Source: Acidobacteria bacterium UBA2994
Lineage (GTDB): Bacteria; Acidobacteriota; Vicinamibacteria; Vicinamibacterales; UBA8438
Direction: 5' to 3'
Length of the DNA: 64,000 nucleotides
Assembly (NCBI GenBank): GCA_002346545.1
Contig: DEAA01000052.1
Coordinates: 61,818-125,817 of the forward strand
In this document: positions 42,119 through 50,558 of the stretch, piece after piece
Layout: every line of letters begins with the position of its first letter
How positions within the stretch are numbered: the first letter of the stretch is position 1
Position numbers and translations under genes: made by a program
The notes under the pieces: generated by a model
The model's database searches: none
What the model was told of the DNA's origin: nothing
What the model saw: the letters and a program-made list of their open reading frames with translations, nothing else

Positions 42119-43852
42119 ATGCCTCGGAGGGCCGGGACCTCCGGTGGCCGTTGCGCCCTATTCTCTATGCTCGCGGTCTGGGCTTGCGCCCAGGCCTCGG
42201 CTAACGCTCAACCTGCGCAACCACCCAGCGCGGTCGTTCTTTCCATCGTTGGCACCACCGACCTGCACGGACGCGTCTTCTCGGCGAATGGTCGAGGCGG
42301 CCTCGCCCTCCTGGGTGGATACCTACGCAATCTCCGCGCGGCTCGAGCCAAAGACGGCGGCGCCGTGCTACTTCTCGACGCCGGAGACACGTTCCAGGGC
42401 GGGATCGAGTCCAACCTGTCGGAAGGTGCGCTCGTCATCGACGCCTACAACGCACTGGGCTATCACGCGCTCGCTGTCGGAAACCACGACTTCGAGTACG
42501 GCGCGCTCGACGGCGCGAGCGGTCCGGCAGCGACAGACATGCGGGGCGCCCTCAAAGCGGCTGCCGCCCGCGCCCGCTTCCCCTTCCTGGCGGCGAATGT
42601 GATCGACAACGCCACTGGCATACCTGTGTCCTGGCCGAATGTTCAGCCTTCGACCCTGATTGAAACCGCTGGCATTCAGATCGGCATCATCGGGGTGATG
42701 ACTTACGGCGGGCTTCGCCAGACGATCCAGGCCAACGTGCAGGGGCTCAGCACGCGTCCGCTACTCCCTGCGGTGGAGGCCGAGGCACGGCGTCTTCGAG
42801 AACGCGGCGCCGATATTGTTCTCGTACTCTCCCATGCCGGCGGTTGGTGCGAGCGATTCGACGATCCTCAAAATCTCACTTCGTGTGGCGACGATTCCGA
42901 GGTCTTCACCCTTGCGCGACAGCTCCCTCCAGGCCTCGTGGATGGCATCGTAGCCGGACACACGCATGCCGGGGTCGGTCACGAAGTGGCCGGCATCCCG
43001 ATCGTCCAAGCGTTCCAGCGTGGCGCCGCATTCGCACGACTCGACTTACTCGTGCAGCCCGGAACCGGCGTAGTCGAGAGCCACATCTTTGCCCCCCAGG
43101 GGGTCTGCGCCTTCGTCGACAGCCAGGGCGCCTGCGCAACCGCAGGAGTCGCGCGCTCAACCTATGAGGGTGAGCTCCTCCAGCCCGATCCCAACGTGGC
43201 TGCGGCAATGCGGCCACAGCTCGACAGGGTGAATACGTGGCGAACCGCACCGGTGGGTGTGACCCTGGTCACACCACTTGACCGGCGTACTGACGGTTTC
43301 GAATCGCCGCTGGGCAACCTCTTTGCCGAGGCGCTCCTCTCGGCCGTGCCAGATGCCGATGTGGCTGTCGGACTGGGGGTCCGTCGTGGCGGTCTGCGCG
43401 CCAGTCTCCCCGCTGGCCCCCTCACCCAGGGACTCCTCTACGACGCGTTCCCGTTCGACAACCGCGTGGTGACCTTATCTTTGACCGGCCGCGACCTCGC
43501 TGGTCTCCTGGCACTCTCGGTGGCTCGTTCTTGGAGCGGTATTCCGAGCGTGGCCGGGATGCTGGTGCGGGTGACGTGTGCGCCGGACGGCGCGGACATA
43601 ACACTGGCACACGTTTCTGGTGAGCCCATTCACCCGGACGCACGTCTGACGGTGGCCGCGACGGATTTCTTCGGTCGGCGGGTGGGTGTCGGCACCCTGT
43701 CGGGACCTGCGGAAACCCTCTCAGCCGCGCCACTGGTGCGCGATGCAACTGCCGACTGGCTGCGAGCCCGGGGTGGCCGCCTGCACGCGGACGAGTTCGG
43801 CAGGCCCCGCTGGCAGCCGGTCAACGGCGGTGACTGCCTCGCCGCGAACTGA
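42119..43852 (+). CDS. exported 5'-nucleotidase/UshA-like metallophosphatase
   Basis: 577 residues; signal peptide ends ANAQPAQ. Calcineurin-type metal motifs in order: TTDLHGRVF, DAGDTFQG, GNHDFEYG, LSHAGG, GHTHAGVG. The C-terminal 5'-nucleotidase domain follows (SPLGNLFAEAL, GGLRASLPAGPLT, FPFDNRVVTLSLTG). The family removes phosphate from nucleotides or UDP-sugars in the periplasm. Two Cys pairs (CERF/SCGDD and VCAF/ACAT) may form disulfides. It is 81 bases after the dienelactone hydrolase. Confidence 0.9.
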   Translation: MPRRAGTSGGRCALFSMLAVWACAQASANAQPAQPPSAVVLSIVGTTDLHGRVFSANGRGGLALLGGYLRNLRAARAKDGGAVLLLDAGDTFQGGIESNLSEGALVIDAYNALGYHALAVGNHDFEYGALDGASGPAATDMRGALKAAAARARFPFLAANVIDNATGIPVSWPNVQPSTLIETAGIQIGIIGVMTYGGLRQTIQANVQGLSTRPLLPAVEAEARRLRERGADIVLVLSHAGGWCERFDDPQNLTSCGDDSEVFTLARQLPPGLVDGIVAGHTHAGVGHEVAGIPIVQAFQRGAAFARLDLLVQPGTGVVESHIFAPQGVCAFVDSQGACATAGVARSTYEGELLQPDPNVAAAMRPQLDRVNTWRTAPVGVTLVTPLDRRTDGFESPLGNLFAEALLSAVPDADVAVGLGVRRGGLRASLPAGPLTQGLLYDAFPFDNRVVTLSLTGRDLAGLLALSVARSWSGIPSVAGMLVRVTCAPDGADITLAHVSGEPIHPDARLTVAATDFFGRRVGVGTLSGPAETLSAAPLVRDATADWLRARGGRLHADEFGRPRWQPVNGGDCLAAN

Positions 43853-43856
43853 TCTC

Positions 43857-44642
43857 TCAACGACGCCGAGCCATCACGACCAGGTCCGCAGAACGGTTCG
43901 GCTCGAATTCCGCGCCCGTTATCTCACCGGCGAAGCTAGCGTCGAAGCCAACTTCGTCTAGTACCGGCTCGAGGTCATCCCTCGTCCAGGCGCGAAGGTC
44001 AAGCCGTCTACTCGACCTCACACTGAGCGGCTCTTTCGCTTTAGGGTCGAGCTCCAACGTCGAGGGGAAGAACAGTACGCGACCCGGCGCGCCCCTCGAC
44101 ATCACCCGCACGAACACGATCTCCTTGCCGTCGTCACCCGAGCGGACGTTTACCGGGAGCGCCCGTCGCCCACCGTCGAGCACCGGCTCATAGTTGAGCA
44201 ACTGGATCATCACTGTGCCCCCAGGCAGTAGCTTTGCCCGCGTGGCCTGCAGGAACCGGCCCAGATCCGCGTCCTCGAGGTGCGGCAACATGTTGCCCAG
44301 GCAAATCGCCAGTCCAAACGGTGGATCGTCGACAAGCAGGGCCTGCGCTTCCGTCGCGTCGCCCAACACGAAGCGGCCCTTTCCCGCCTCCTCGTAGCCA
44401 CGTGCCACCGAGATCATCGAGTCCGAGAGATCGAGACCCACAGCACGCGCTCCCTGCTCCGCAAAGAACGCCACATGCTCCCCAGTGCCGCAGCCCAGGT
44501 CCAGGACCGAGCGGTCTGGTGCCTGCTCTAGCAGCCTTAGCAAGAGCGGCGCCTCGCGAGTAATGCGCTGCTCCCAGGCAAACAGACGGCGGTAGTTCAC
44601 GCGGGAGTACGCGTCGTGTGGGCGGTGCGGGTCTGTGCTCAC
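43857..44642 (-). CDS. class I SAM-dependent methyltransferase
   Basis: 261 residues, start GTG 44640-44642. Motif I VLDLGCGTGEHVAFF, motif II GLDLSDSMISVA, GDATEAQALL and motif IV-like FGLAICLGNMLPHL show a Rossmann methyltransferase. The C-terminal RDDLEPVLDEVGF and NRSADLVVMAR are typical of the Methyltransf_25/11 type. Cytoplasmic; substrate unknown. It converges with the nucleotidase and diverges from the next quinoprotein. Confidence 0.9.
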   Translation of the reverse strand: MSTDPHRPHDAYSRVNYRRLFAWEQRITREAPLLLRLLEQAPDRSVLDLGCGTGEHVAFFAEQGARAVGLDLSDSMISVARGYEEAGKGRFVLGDATEAQALLVDDPPFGLAICLGNMLPHLEDADLGRFLQATRAKLLPGGTVMIQLLNYEPVLDGGRRALPVNVRSGDDGKEIVFVRVMSRGAPGRVLFFPSTLELDPKAKEPLSVRSSRRLDLRAWTRDDLEPVLDEVGFDASFAGEITGAEFEPNRSADLVVMARRR

Positions 44643-44722
44643 CTTCTCATCTGCCCCTGCTGGCTGTTACCATGACATGGTCGACGGAGCGTTCCGAACA
44701 CACTACCAGGAGCAGAAGGCGT

Positions 44723-46807
44723 ATGAGAGCCACCGAACGACGCAGGCCCCCGCTCGCGCTGGCGGCGGCGCTAGCCTGCGCACTTGCCCTCCCCGGTGCG
44801 GCGCTGGCTCAAGGGCCTGGCACCGAGAATGGCAACTGGACCTATCTGGGCGGCGACGCCTGGCATACCCGATACACCCCGGCCACCGAGATCACGGCCG
44901 ACAACTTCAACGACCTCGAGGTCGTGTGGGAGTGGAGCGCGACCAGCTTCGGCCCCAGCACCCCGCGCGCTACGCCATCCTACATCGACGGCAAGCTCAT
45001 CACGGTCGCCGGTGACCGGCGTCACGTTGTGGCGATCGATCCGAAGAATGGGGACCTGATCTGGAGCTTTCGCGAGCCCAACACATTTCGCCACGACTAT
45101 TCCATGCGGAAGGGGTACGGCAAGGGCATCGCCTACACCGAGATCGATGGCCGCGGGGTGGTGTTCATTAGTTCCCCGGCGTTCTTCCTCCACGCCCTCG
45201 ATGTCGAGACCGGAAAACCGCTCGAGAACTGGGGTCGTCCTGTGCCGATCGACGGCTTCAACGAGACCGGCACGGTCGACTTGGTCGAGGACCTTATCGC
45301 CGACTGGGGGCCGTGGCTCGCCATGGACCGCCCCTATGACGCCGGCCAGGGCATCCCGATCGAAATCGGCTACATCACCGCTTCGTCGCCGCCGATCGTC
45401 GTCAACGACACCATCGTCGTGGGCAACTCGGCCGAGCAGGGCTACCTTCAGACCCGCGTCGAGAACGTCCCCGGAGACATCCTCGGCTACGACGTGCGGA
45501 CGGGCGAGCACAAGTGGAAGTTCAACGTAGTCCCGCGGCCCGGCGAGTTCGGGCACGATACCTGGGAAAACGACGCTTGGCAGTGGATCGGCGACGTCTC
45601 GTCGTGGGCTCCAATGGCAGCCGACCCCGAGCTCGGGCTGGTCTACATCGTAACGAACGGCCCCACCATCGACTACTACGGGGGACATCACCCTGGCGAC
45701 AACCTATTCAGCACGAGCATCATCGCGCTGAATGCCGATACCGGTGAACGGGAGTGGCATTATCAGATGGTGCACCACGACATCTGGAACTACGACACTC
45801 CCACCGCACCGGTCTTGATGGACGTAACCGTCGACGGTCGTGAGATCAAGGGGCTCTTTCAGGCCACCAAACAGGCGTTCCTCTACGCTCTCGACCGGGA
45901 GACTGGCGAGCCGATCTGGCCGATCGAGGAGCGACCGGTTCCCAGCTCGAGAATTCCTGGAGAGAAGCTGTCTGAAACCCAGCCCTTCCCCACCAAGCCT
46001 GCCCCCTATGACCTGCAGGGACGAACCGAGGATCACCTGATCGACTACACGCCCGAGATCAAGGAGATGGCGCGCCAGGTGGCCGAGGAGAACAACCTCT
46101 TTAACGGGCTGTTCGATCCCCCCACCCACACCGACGATCCAGCTGGCCCAGCGTGGAACTGTCCGGGCGGCGGCGGCGGCACCAACATCACCGGCCCCGC
46201 AGTCGCCGATCCGGTGAACGGGGTGATCTTCGTCAGCTCGCAGAGCAGTTGCTTCAGGCTTCAAGTGATGCCTGGCGTCGACTCACCACTCGATGAGCTC
46301 GAACAATCTGGCACGACGCACACCGACTTCGCGGCGGTGGCCACGACGGTCCGCGGGAGCATCGAGCAGTTCACCATCGACGGACTTCCTATCTGGAAGG
46401 GTCCAGTGGGTCGCATCACGGCCATCGACCTCAACACCGGTGACCACCTGTGGGCGGTACCCTCCTCCGATGCGTCAGAGGCTCAGCAGGACACCATCCG
46501 GAACCACCCGCTGGTCCAGGGGCTCGAGAACATTGAGATCAACCGCGGCCGTGGCGGGAACGCGGCCATGGTGGTCACACCTACGCTCCTGGTTGCCGGG
46601 GGCTTGAGCGCCGACAACACCCCGATGCTCTACGCCTATGACAAGCGGACGGGCGAGCGGGTCGGCGGCATCGAGATTCCGGGCGTGACGCGCTACGGCA
46701 TGTCGAGCTGGGTGCACGACGGGCACCAGTACATCATCGTCCAACTGGCTGACGGTATCGCCGCGGTAGCCGTCCCAGAGGCTGCACCGGCCAGCGGGGG
46801 TTACTAG
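44723..46807 (+). CDS. PQQ-dependent alcohol dehydrogenase-type quinoprotein
   Basis: 694 residues from ATG 44723 (AAGG upstream); signal peptide ends GAALAQ. Blades and motifs: YTPATEITADNFNDLEVVWE, IDPKNGDLIWSF, VVPRPGEFGHDTWE, VHHDIWNYDTPTAPVLMD, YALDRETGEPIWPIEERPVP, WNCPGGGGGTNITGPAV, AYDKRTGERVGGIEIPG. A ~60-residue insertion after SETQPFPTKPAP carries charged helices. No haem or cupredoxin domain. Expected periplasmic alcohol or sugar oxidation with PQQ. It ends at a strong hairpin. Confidence 0.87.
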   Translation: MRATERRRPPLALAAALACALALPGAALAQGPGTENGNWTYLGGDAWHTRYTPATEITADNFNDLEVVWEWSATSFGPSTPRATPSYIDGKLITVAGDRRHVVAIDPKNGDLIWSFREPNTFRHDYSMRKGYGKGIAYTEIDGRGVVFISSPAFFLHALDVETGKPLENWGRPVPIDGFNETGTVDLVEDLIADWGPWLAMDRPYDAGQGIPIEIGYITASSPPIVVNDTIVVGNSAEQGYLQTRVENVPGDILGYDVRTGEHKWKFNVVPRPGEFGHDTWENDAWQWIGDVSSWAPMAADPELGLVYIVTNGPTIDYYGGHHPGDNLFSTSIIALNADTGEREWHYQMVHHDIWNYDTPTAPVLMDVTVDGREIKGLFQATKQAFLYALDRETGEPIWPIEERPVPSSRIPGEKLSETQPFPTKPAPYDLQGRTEDHLIDYTPEIKEMARQVAEENNLFNGLFDPPTHTDDPAGPAWNCPGGGGGTNITGPAVADPVNGVIFVSSQSSCFRLQVMPGVDSPLDELEQSGTTHTDFAAVATTVRGSIEQFTIDGLPIWKGPVGRITAIDLNTGDHLWAVPSSDASEAQQDTIRNHPLVQGLENIEINRGRGGNAAMVVTPTLLVAGGLSADNTPMLYAYDKRTGERVGGIEIPGVTRYGMSSWVHDGHQYIIVQLADGIAAVAVPEAAPASGGY

Positions 46808-46833
46808 CCTTTCCGACGGGCGGCGGTTGTTCT

Positions 46834-46864
46834 TTGGGGGGCCTTCCCGCAGAAGGCCCCCCAA
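46834..46864. terminator. strong bidirectional hairpin between convergent genes
   Basis: TTGGGGGGCCTT (46834-46845) pairs perfectly with AAGGCCCCCCAA (46853-46864) around a seven-base loop. It separates the quinoprotein (ends 46807) from the convergent lipoprotein (ends 46886). No T tract follows on either strand, so termination may need other factors. Confidence 0.7.
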
Positions 46865-46885
46865 CCTATGTACGGGCGCGCGCTT

Positions 46886-47638
46886 TTACTTGGCGTGTCC
46901 TCTAAAGAAGTCCGCGATACGTTCGCTCGTGCTCGTGGGCCAGACGTGCGCCGCCGGATAGACCCAGGCCATAACGGGAGCCCCGGACTGCGAACCGTAG
47001 AGCGTGCAGCCCTGGCCGCACGACCGGGATTGATCCCCCACACCATTAACCTCGATGGCCGTCTCGATGGCCGCGAGCTGAGCCCGATAGTCGACTACGC
47101 GGTCGCCCTCCCCGGCAGCGTGGAAGAGGGGTTTCGGAACAGCGGGCTCGACTCCTGGCCGCAACCGGGCGGCAATCGGCGCGAACGCGGCGAACAGATC
47201 CGGTCGTTCCGCCCACAGCAGGTACGTGAACATGCCACCATTCGAGAACCCGGTGGCGTAAATCCGCGCGTCGTCGATCTGGTAGGTCTCCCTTAGTGCC
47301 GCCACGGCGATATCGACCATTCTCAGGTCGCGATTCTCGGCACTCGCCGATGACTGCCACCCAGGCATGCCTCGGCGCGTGGTCAGCCCCTGGAAGTAGA
47401 CAACGATCGCCTCCGGCCATGCCTCGTGGATATCGGTACGCTGGAAGTTCAGGGCCATGTCCCCGAAACCGTGAAACGCCAGCACGAGCGGTGTCGGCTG
47501 TTCCGTCGCAGCCTTGGGTGCATAGACAATACCCTCACGCTGAATTCCATCGACCTCCCATTCCACCACCTGGCTTGCGGCGCAGCCCGCCACCAGGAAG
47601 AGAACGAGGCCTGCCAGTATCAGCTCAAGTTTCCGCAT
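46886..47638 (-). CDS. PHB depolymerase/feruloyl esterase-like lipoprotein
   Basis: 250 residues from ATG 47636-47638, after GGAGGGAG. Lipobox VAGCAAS. Alpha/beta hydrolase of the LpqC/PHB-depolymerase type: TPLVLAFHGFGD, VVYFQGLTTRRGMPGWQ, RIYATGFSNGGMFTYLLW (Ser nucleophile), HAAGEGDRVVDY (Asp), YPAAHVWP (His). Hydrolyses polyesters or feruloyl-type esters outside the cell membrane; the substrate is not defined. Divergent from the ferredoxin gene. Confidence 0.87.
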   Translation of the reverse strand: MRKLELILAGLVLFLVAGCAASQVVEWEVDGIQREGIVYAPKAATEQPTPLVLAFHGFGDMALNFQRTDIHEAWPEAIVVYFQGLTTRRGMPGWQSSASAENRDLRMVDIAVAALRETYQIDDARIYATGFSNGGMFTYLLWAERPDLFAAFAPIAARLRPGVEPAVPKPLFHAAGEGDRVVDYRAQLAAIETAIEVNGVGDQSRSCGQGCTLYGSQSGAPVMAWVYPAAHVWPTSTSERIADFFRGHAK

Positions 47639-47660
47639 CAGCTCCCTCCAGACCGAGACG

Positions 47661-47666
47661 TAGAAT
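47661..47666 (+). promoter_or_regulatory. -10 box TAGAAT, apparently leaderless ferredoxin transcript
   Basis: TAGAAT ends six bases before ATG 47673 and no ribosome site is present, as at 36322. The 34-base gap to the divergent lipoprotein start leaves little room for a -35. Confidence 0.4.
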
Positions 47667-47672
47667 AATCCG

Positions 47673-48023
47673 ATGCCCAAGCTCACGGTGGAAGGATACG
47701 GCACGGTCAACGTAGCCGATGGCAAGCGTCTCGTCCTGGCGCTGAAGCAGGATGCAGAAGTGGACGTGCTGCACGCCTGCGGCGGCAACTCCCGGTGCAC
47801 CACCTGTCGCGTGGAATTCATCGACGGCGAACCCAGCAAGATGACCACGGCCGAAAAAGCGGTGTTCGAAGAGCGGAATATCAGCGGGGTGCGTCTGTCG
47901 TGTCAGATTCAGTGCGACCAGGACATGAGCGTCCGCGCGATCAGCCGACTCGAAGGCTCGGGTCGACCAGCCGCTGGCCGGCCGCCGTCCGAGGAGATCA
48001 CGCCTCCGCCTGAGTGGGTTTAG
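47673..48023 (+). CDS. 2Fe-2S ferredoxin
   Basis: 116 residues, cytoplasmic. The plant-type [2Fe-2S] ligands are in HACGGNSRCTTCRVEF and LSCQIQC: C-x5-C-x2-C plus a distant Cys, with one more Cys close to the last. The fold fits the fer2 beta-grasp (KLTVEGYGTVNVADGKRL). The C-terminal tail is Pro- and Gly-rich. It may donate electrons to an oxygenase or reductase; no such partner is adjacent. Confidence 0.88.
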   Translation: MPKLTVEGYGTVNVADGKRLVLALKQDAEVDVLHACGGNSRCTTCRVEFIDGEPSKMTTAEKAVFEERNISGVRLSCQIQCDQDMSVRAISRLEGSGRPAAGRPPSEEITPPPEWV

Positions 48024-48154
48024 CGTCCCCACGGCGCCTCGTTTGCGGAATAGCTCGAGCTGGTCGTCCGACTGCCCGACACGGTACGCACGCCGAGACA
48101 ACAGCGGCCGCTGATAGCACTTCCCGTCGCCGCCACCCGGTGTATCCTCATGCC

Positions 48155-49903
48155 ATGCGAACAGCAGTTCTCGTCACCAGCGTTCTGCTCGTCGGGGCCA
48201 CCGCTACCCCGGGCGTAGCCCAAACCGAGGAGTTATCGCCAATCGCCCTCGCCTACACGCCGGTGAGCGACGCGGAACTGGTCGACCCGCCTGACAGCGA
48301 TTGGCTGATGTGGCGCCGCAGCTACGGCCACTGGGGGCACAGCCCGCTCACTCAGATCAACACCTCGAACGTAGGCACGTTGCGGCTGGCGTGGGCCTGG
48401 ACCATGGCCGAAGGGCTGCAAGAGACCACCCCCCTCGTGCACGACGGGATGATGTTTCTGGTACAAGCCTGCGACTACGTCGAGGCGCTGGACCTACGCG
48501 ACGGCACGCGCATCTGGGAATACCGACGGGAGCGAGTCGAACATCCGGCCAATCTGGCCTGCGCCAACCGGAGCGGCGCGCTGTACGACGACAAGATCTT
48601 CCTCGGCACCCACGACGCACATCTACTCGCGCTCAACGCCCGGAGCGGCGAGGTCGAATGGGAAGTCCAAGTCGGCGACTGGACGATCGGCCAGCACTAT
48701 TCCGGCGGACCAATGGTGATCAAGGGACAGGTGGTCATCGGCATGTCCGGCTGCTATCACCTCAACACCCGCTGCTGGGTCTCCGCCCATAACGCGGACA
48801 CCGGCGAGGAACACTGGCGCACCTACACCATTCCAGGCCCTGGCGAGTTCGGTTACGACACCTGGGGCGACGTGCCCGAGGAGGACCGCCGCGGCGGATC
48901 GCCCTGGAACTCACCGAGCTACGACCCAGAACTGAACCTGATCTACACCGGGGTGGGCGTCCCCATCCCTTGGGGTTCGGTGCAGCGCGGCACCGGCGAC
49001 GGCGACGTGCTGTACACCAACTCGACGCTGGCGCTAAACGCCGACACGGGCGAGATTGCCTGGTACTTCCAGCACATACCGAACGACGAGTGGGACCTCG
49101 ACCATCCGTTCGCCCGGCTCGTGGTCGAAACCGAGGTCTCACCGGGCGACGTTGAGTGGCGAAATAACGGCATCACCTCGGGGAATCGTCGAAAGATCGT
49201 CACTGGGATTCCTGGCAAGACCGGCATCGTGTGGGCGCTCGACGCCGCGACCGGCGCGTTTCTCTGGGCGCAGCCAACCAATACTCAGAACGTCGTCGAG
49301 GACATCGACGCGGAGAGCCGGCGGGTTCTCCTTAACCAGGCGCTCAAGTTCCCTCAGGTGGGCGAGCCCGTCTTTGTCTGTCCCAGCCTCATCGGCGGCA
49401 TCAACTGGCAGGCCACCGCGTACAACCCCGCCAGCAACACGCTCTTCGCCCCGACCAATGACGTGTGCATGGACCTCACGCTGAACGAGTTCCGCAACCG
49501 ACCAGGACGACACCACGGATCTGCGCGCGTCAACCGCTCCATCGCGCCCGAGGCCAATGGACAGGTCGGCATGTTCACCGCGATGGATCTGGCGACCGGC
49601 GAGCCCAGGTGGGTGCATCGCCAGCGCGCCGGCATCGGGGGTTCCGTCTTGAGCACCGGAGGCGGGCTCGTATTCGTGACCGATGACGCGCGCCGGTTCC
49701 GCGCCTTCGATGTCTCGACCGGCGACGTGCTCTGGGAGCAGATCCTGAATTCCAGCGCTGGCGGCTTCCCCGTCTCCTACGAGCACGACGGGGCCCAATT
49801 TGTCGCCATCGCCACCGGCGGCGGGGTCAATCACCGTGGCCTAACGCCCGAGATAAGGCAGCCACCGCGCGGTAACACGCTCTTCGTCTTTCGACTGCCC
49901 TGA
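48155..49903 (+). CDS. PQQ-dependent alcohol dehydrogenase-type quinoprotein
   Basis: 582 residues from ATG 48155; signal peptide ends PGVAQ. Closely parallel in layout to the protein at 10321: SDWLMWRRSYGHWGHSPLTQI, CDYVEALDLRDGTRIWEY, SGCYHLNTRCWVSAHNADTG, PGPGEFGYDTWGD, NDEWDLDHPFARLV, TGIPGKTGIVWALDAATGAF, CPSLIGGINWQATAYNPASN. Periplasmic PQQ oxidation of an alcohol is likely. GTGTATCCTC just upstream may be a -10 region, giving a very short leader. Confidence 0.88.
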   Translation: MRTAVLVTSVLLVGATATPGVAQTEELSPIALAYTPVSDAELVDPPDSDWLMWRRSYGHWGHSPLTQINTSNVGTLRLAWAWTMAEGLQETTPLVHDGMMFLVQACDYVEALDLRDGTRIWEYRRERVEHPANLACANRSGALYDDKIFLGTHDAHLLALNARSGEVEWEVQVGDWTIGQHYSGGPMVIKGQVVIGMSGCYHLNTRCWVSAHNADTGEEHWRTYTIPGPGEFGYDTWGDVPEEDRRGGSPWNSPSYDPELNLIYTGVGVPIPWGSVQRGTGDGDVLYTNSTLALNADTGEIAWYFQHIPNDEWDLDHPFARLVVETEVSPGDVEWRNNGITSGNRRKIVTGIPGKTGIVWALDAATGAFLWAQPTNTQNVVEDIDAESRRVLLNQALKFPQVGEPVFVCPSLIGGINWQATAYNPASNTLFAPTNDVCMDLTLNEFRNRPGRHHGSARVNRSIAPEANGQVGMFTAMDLATGEPRWVHRQRAGIGGSVLSTGGGLVFVTDDARRFRAFDVSTGDVLWEQILNSSAGGFPVSYEHDGAQFVAIATGGGVNHRGLTPEIRQPPRGNTLFVFRLP

Positions 49904-49963
49904 CGGAGCGCTCTGCGCTTTCCCTTGTCGAAGCGGTCGCTCGTAAAGCGCGGAGGGGAGGGG

Positions 49964-50138
49964 CTTCGGGCGAGCGCGACTGGTCGAAGACAGCGTTAGC
50001 CGAACGGCTGGGAGTATTTCGCCAGACCGTGAACGCAATCGAGACCCAGAGGCACGACCCGACCTACCGCTCGCCTTCAGGATCTCGTGGTTGTTCGAGC
50101 TGCCGAGCGAGAAGATCCGCGGTCCGGACGGTCAGTGA
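49964..50138 (+). pseudogene. XRE-type helix-turn-helix regulator remnant
   Basis: One frame reads ERDWSKTALAERLGVFRQTV and NAIETQRHDPT, the HTH of small Cro/CI (YozG-like) repressors. The remainder, LPLAFRISWLFELPSEKIRG, continues in another frame from about 50064 to TGA 50136-50138. Loss of one base near 50062-50064 explains this; the LRA segment before ERDW is also out of frame. With at least two frameshifts and no clear start, the gene is dead. It lies in the 244-base gap between the quinoprotein and SnoaL-like genes. Confidence 0.7.
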
Positions 50139-50147
50139 ACACCCTCA

Positions 50148-50540
50148 TTAGCCACCGGCCGGGGGATGAACCCGACCGAGTTGCAAGCGCCAACGATCTG
50201 GATCGAGCCGAGCCACCGCAGTAAACCGGCGATGGCGCCCGCGGAACCGGATCAGCCCGTCGACAAGCGCCTGGGACGACGACAGCGGCAGGACAATGTT
50301 GATGTCCAACTCGAGTTCTTGCCCAGGCGGATTCCTCGGCTCCGGCCCTCGCCGATTGATCTCCTCGCGATACATCACCCGGACCGCTTCTCTGCCATCC
50401 GCATGCCCGCCAAATGCATCGAACCGGTGGCCGTCATCGGTGTAGACTGCGGCAATTCCATCGGTGTCACCCTCGTTATAGAGTCCGACAAACTCGGTCA
50501 TCAGGGCGCGCACCGCAATCTGCAGGTTGGGGTCGGTCAT
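50148..50540 (-). CDS. SnoaL/NTF2-like small protein
   Basis: 130 residues, cytoplasmic. The NTF2/SnoaL/DUF4440-like cone fold shows in VRALMTEFVGLYNEGDTDGI, AAVYTDDGHRFDAFGGHADG, REAVRVMYREEINRRGPEPR and a beta-rich end. Such proteins are polyketide cyclases, isomerases or binding proteins; no activity can be predicted. It follows the DASS transporter by 18 bases in the same direction. Confidence 0.8.
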   Translation of the reverse strand: MTDPNLQIAVRALMTEFVGLYNEGDTDGIAAVYTDDGHRFDAFGGHADGREAVRVMYREEINRRGPEPRNPPGQELELDINIVLPLSSSQALVDGLIRFRGRHRRFTAVARLDPDRWRLQLGRVHPPAGG

Positions 50541-50558
50541 GAAGCGGGAATTGTAGCT

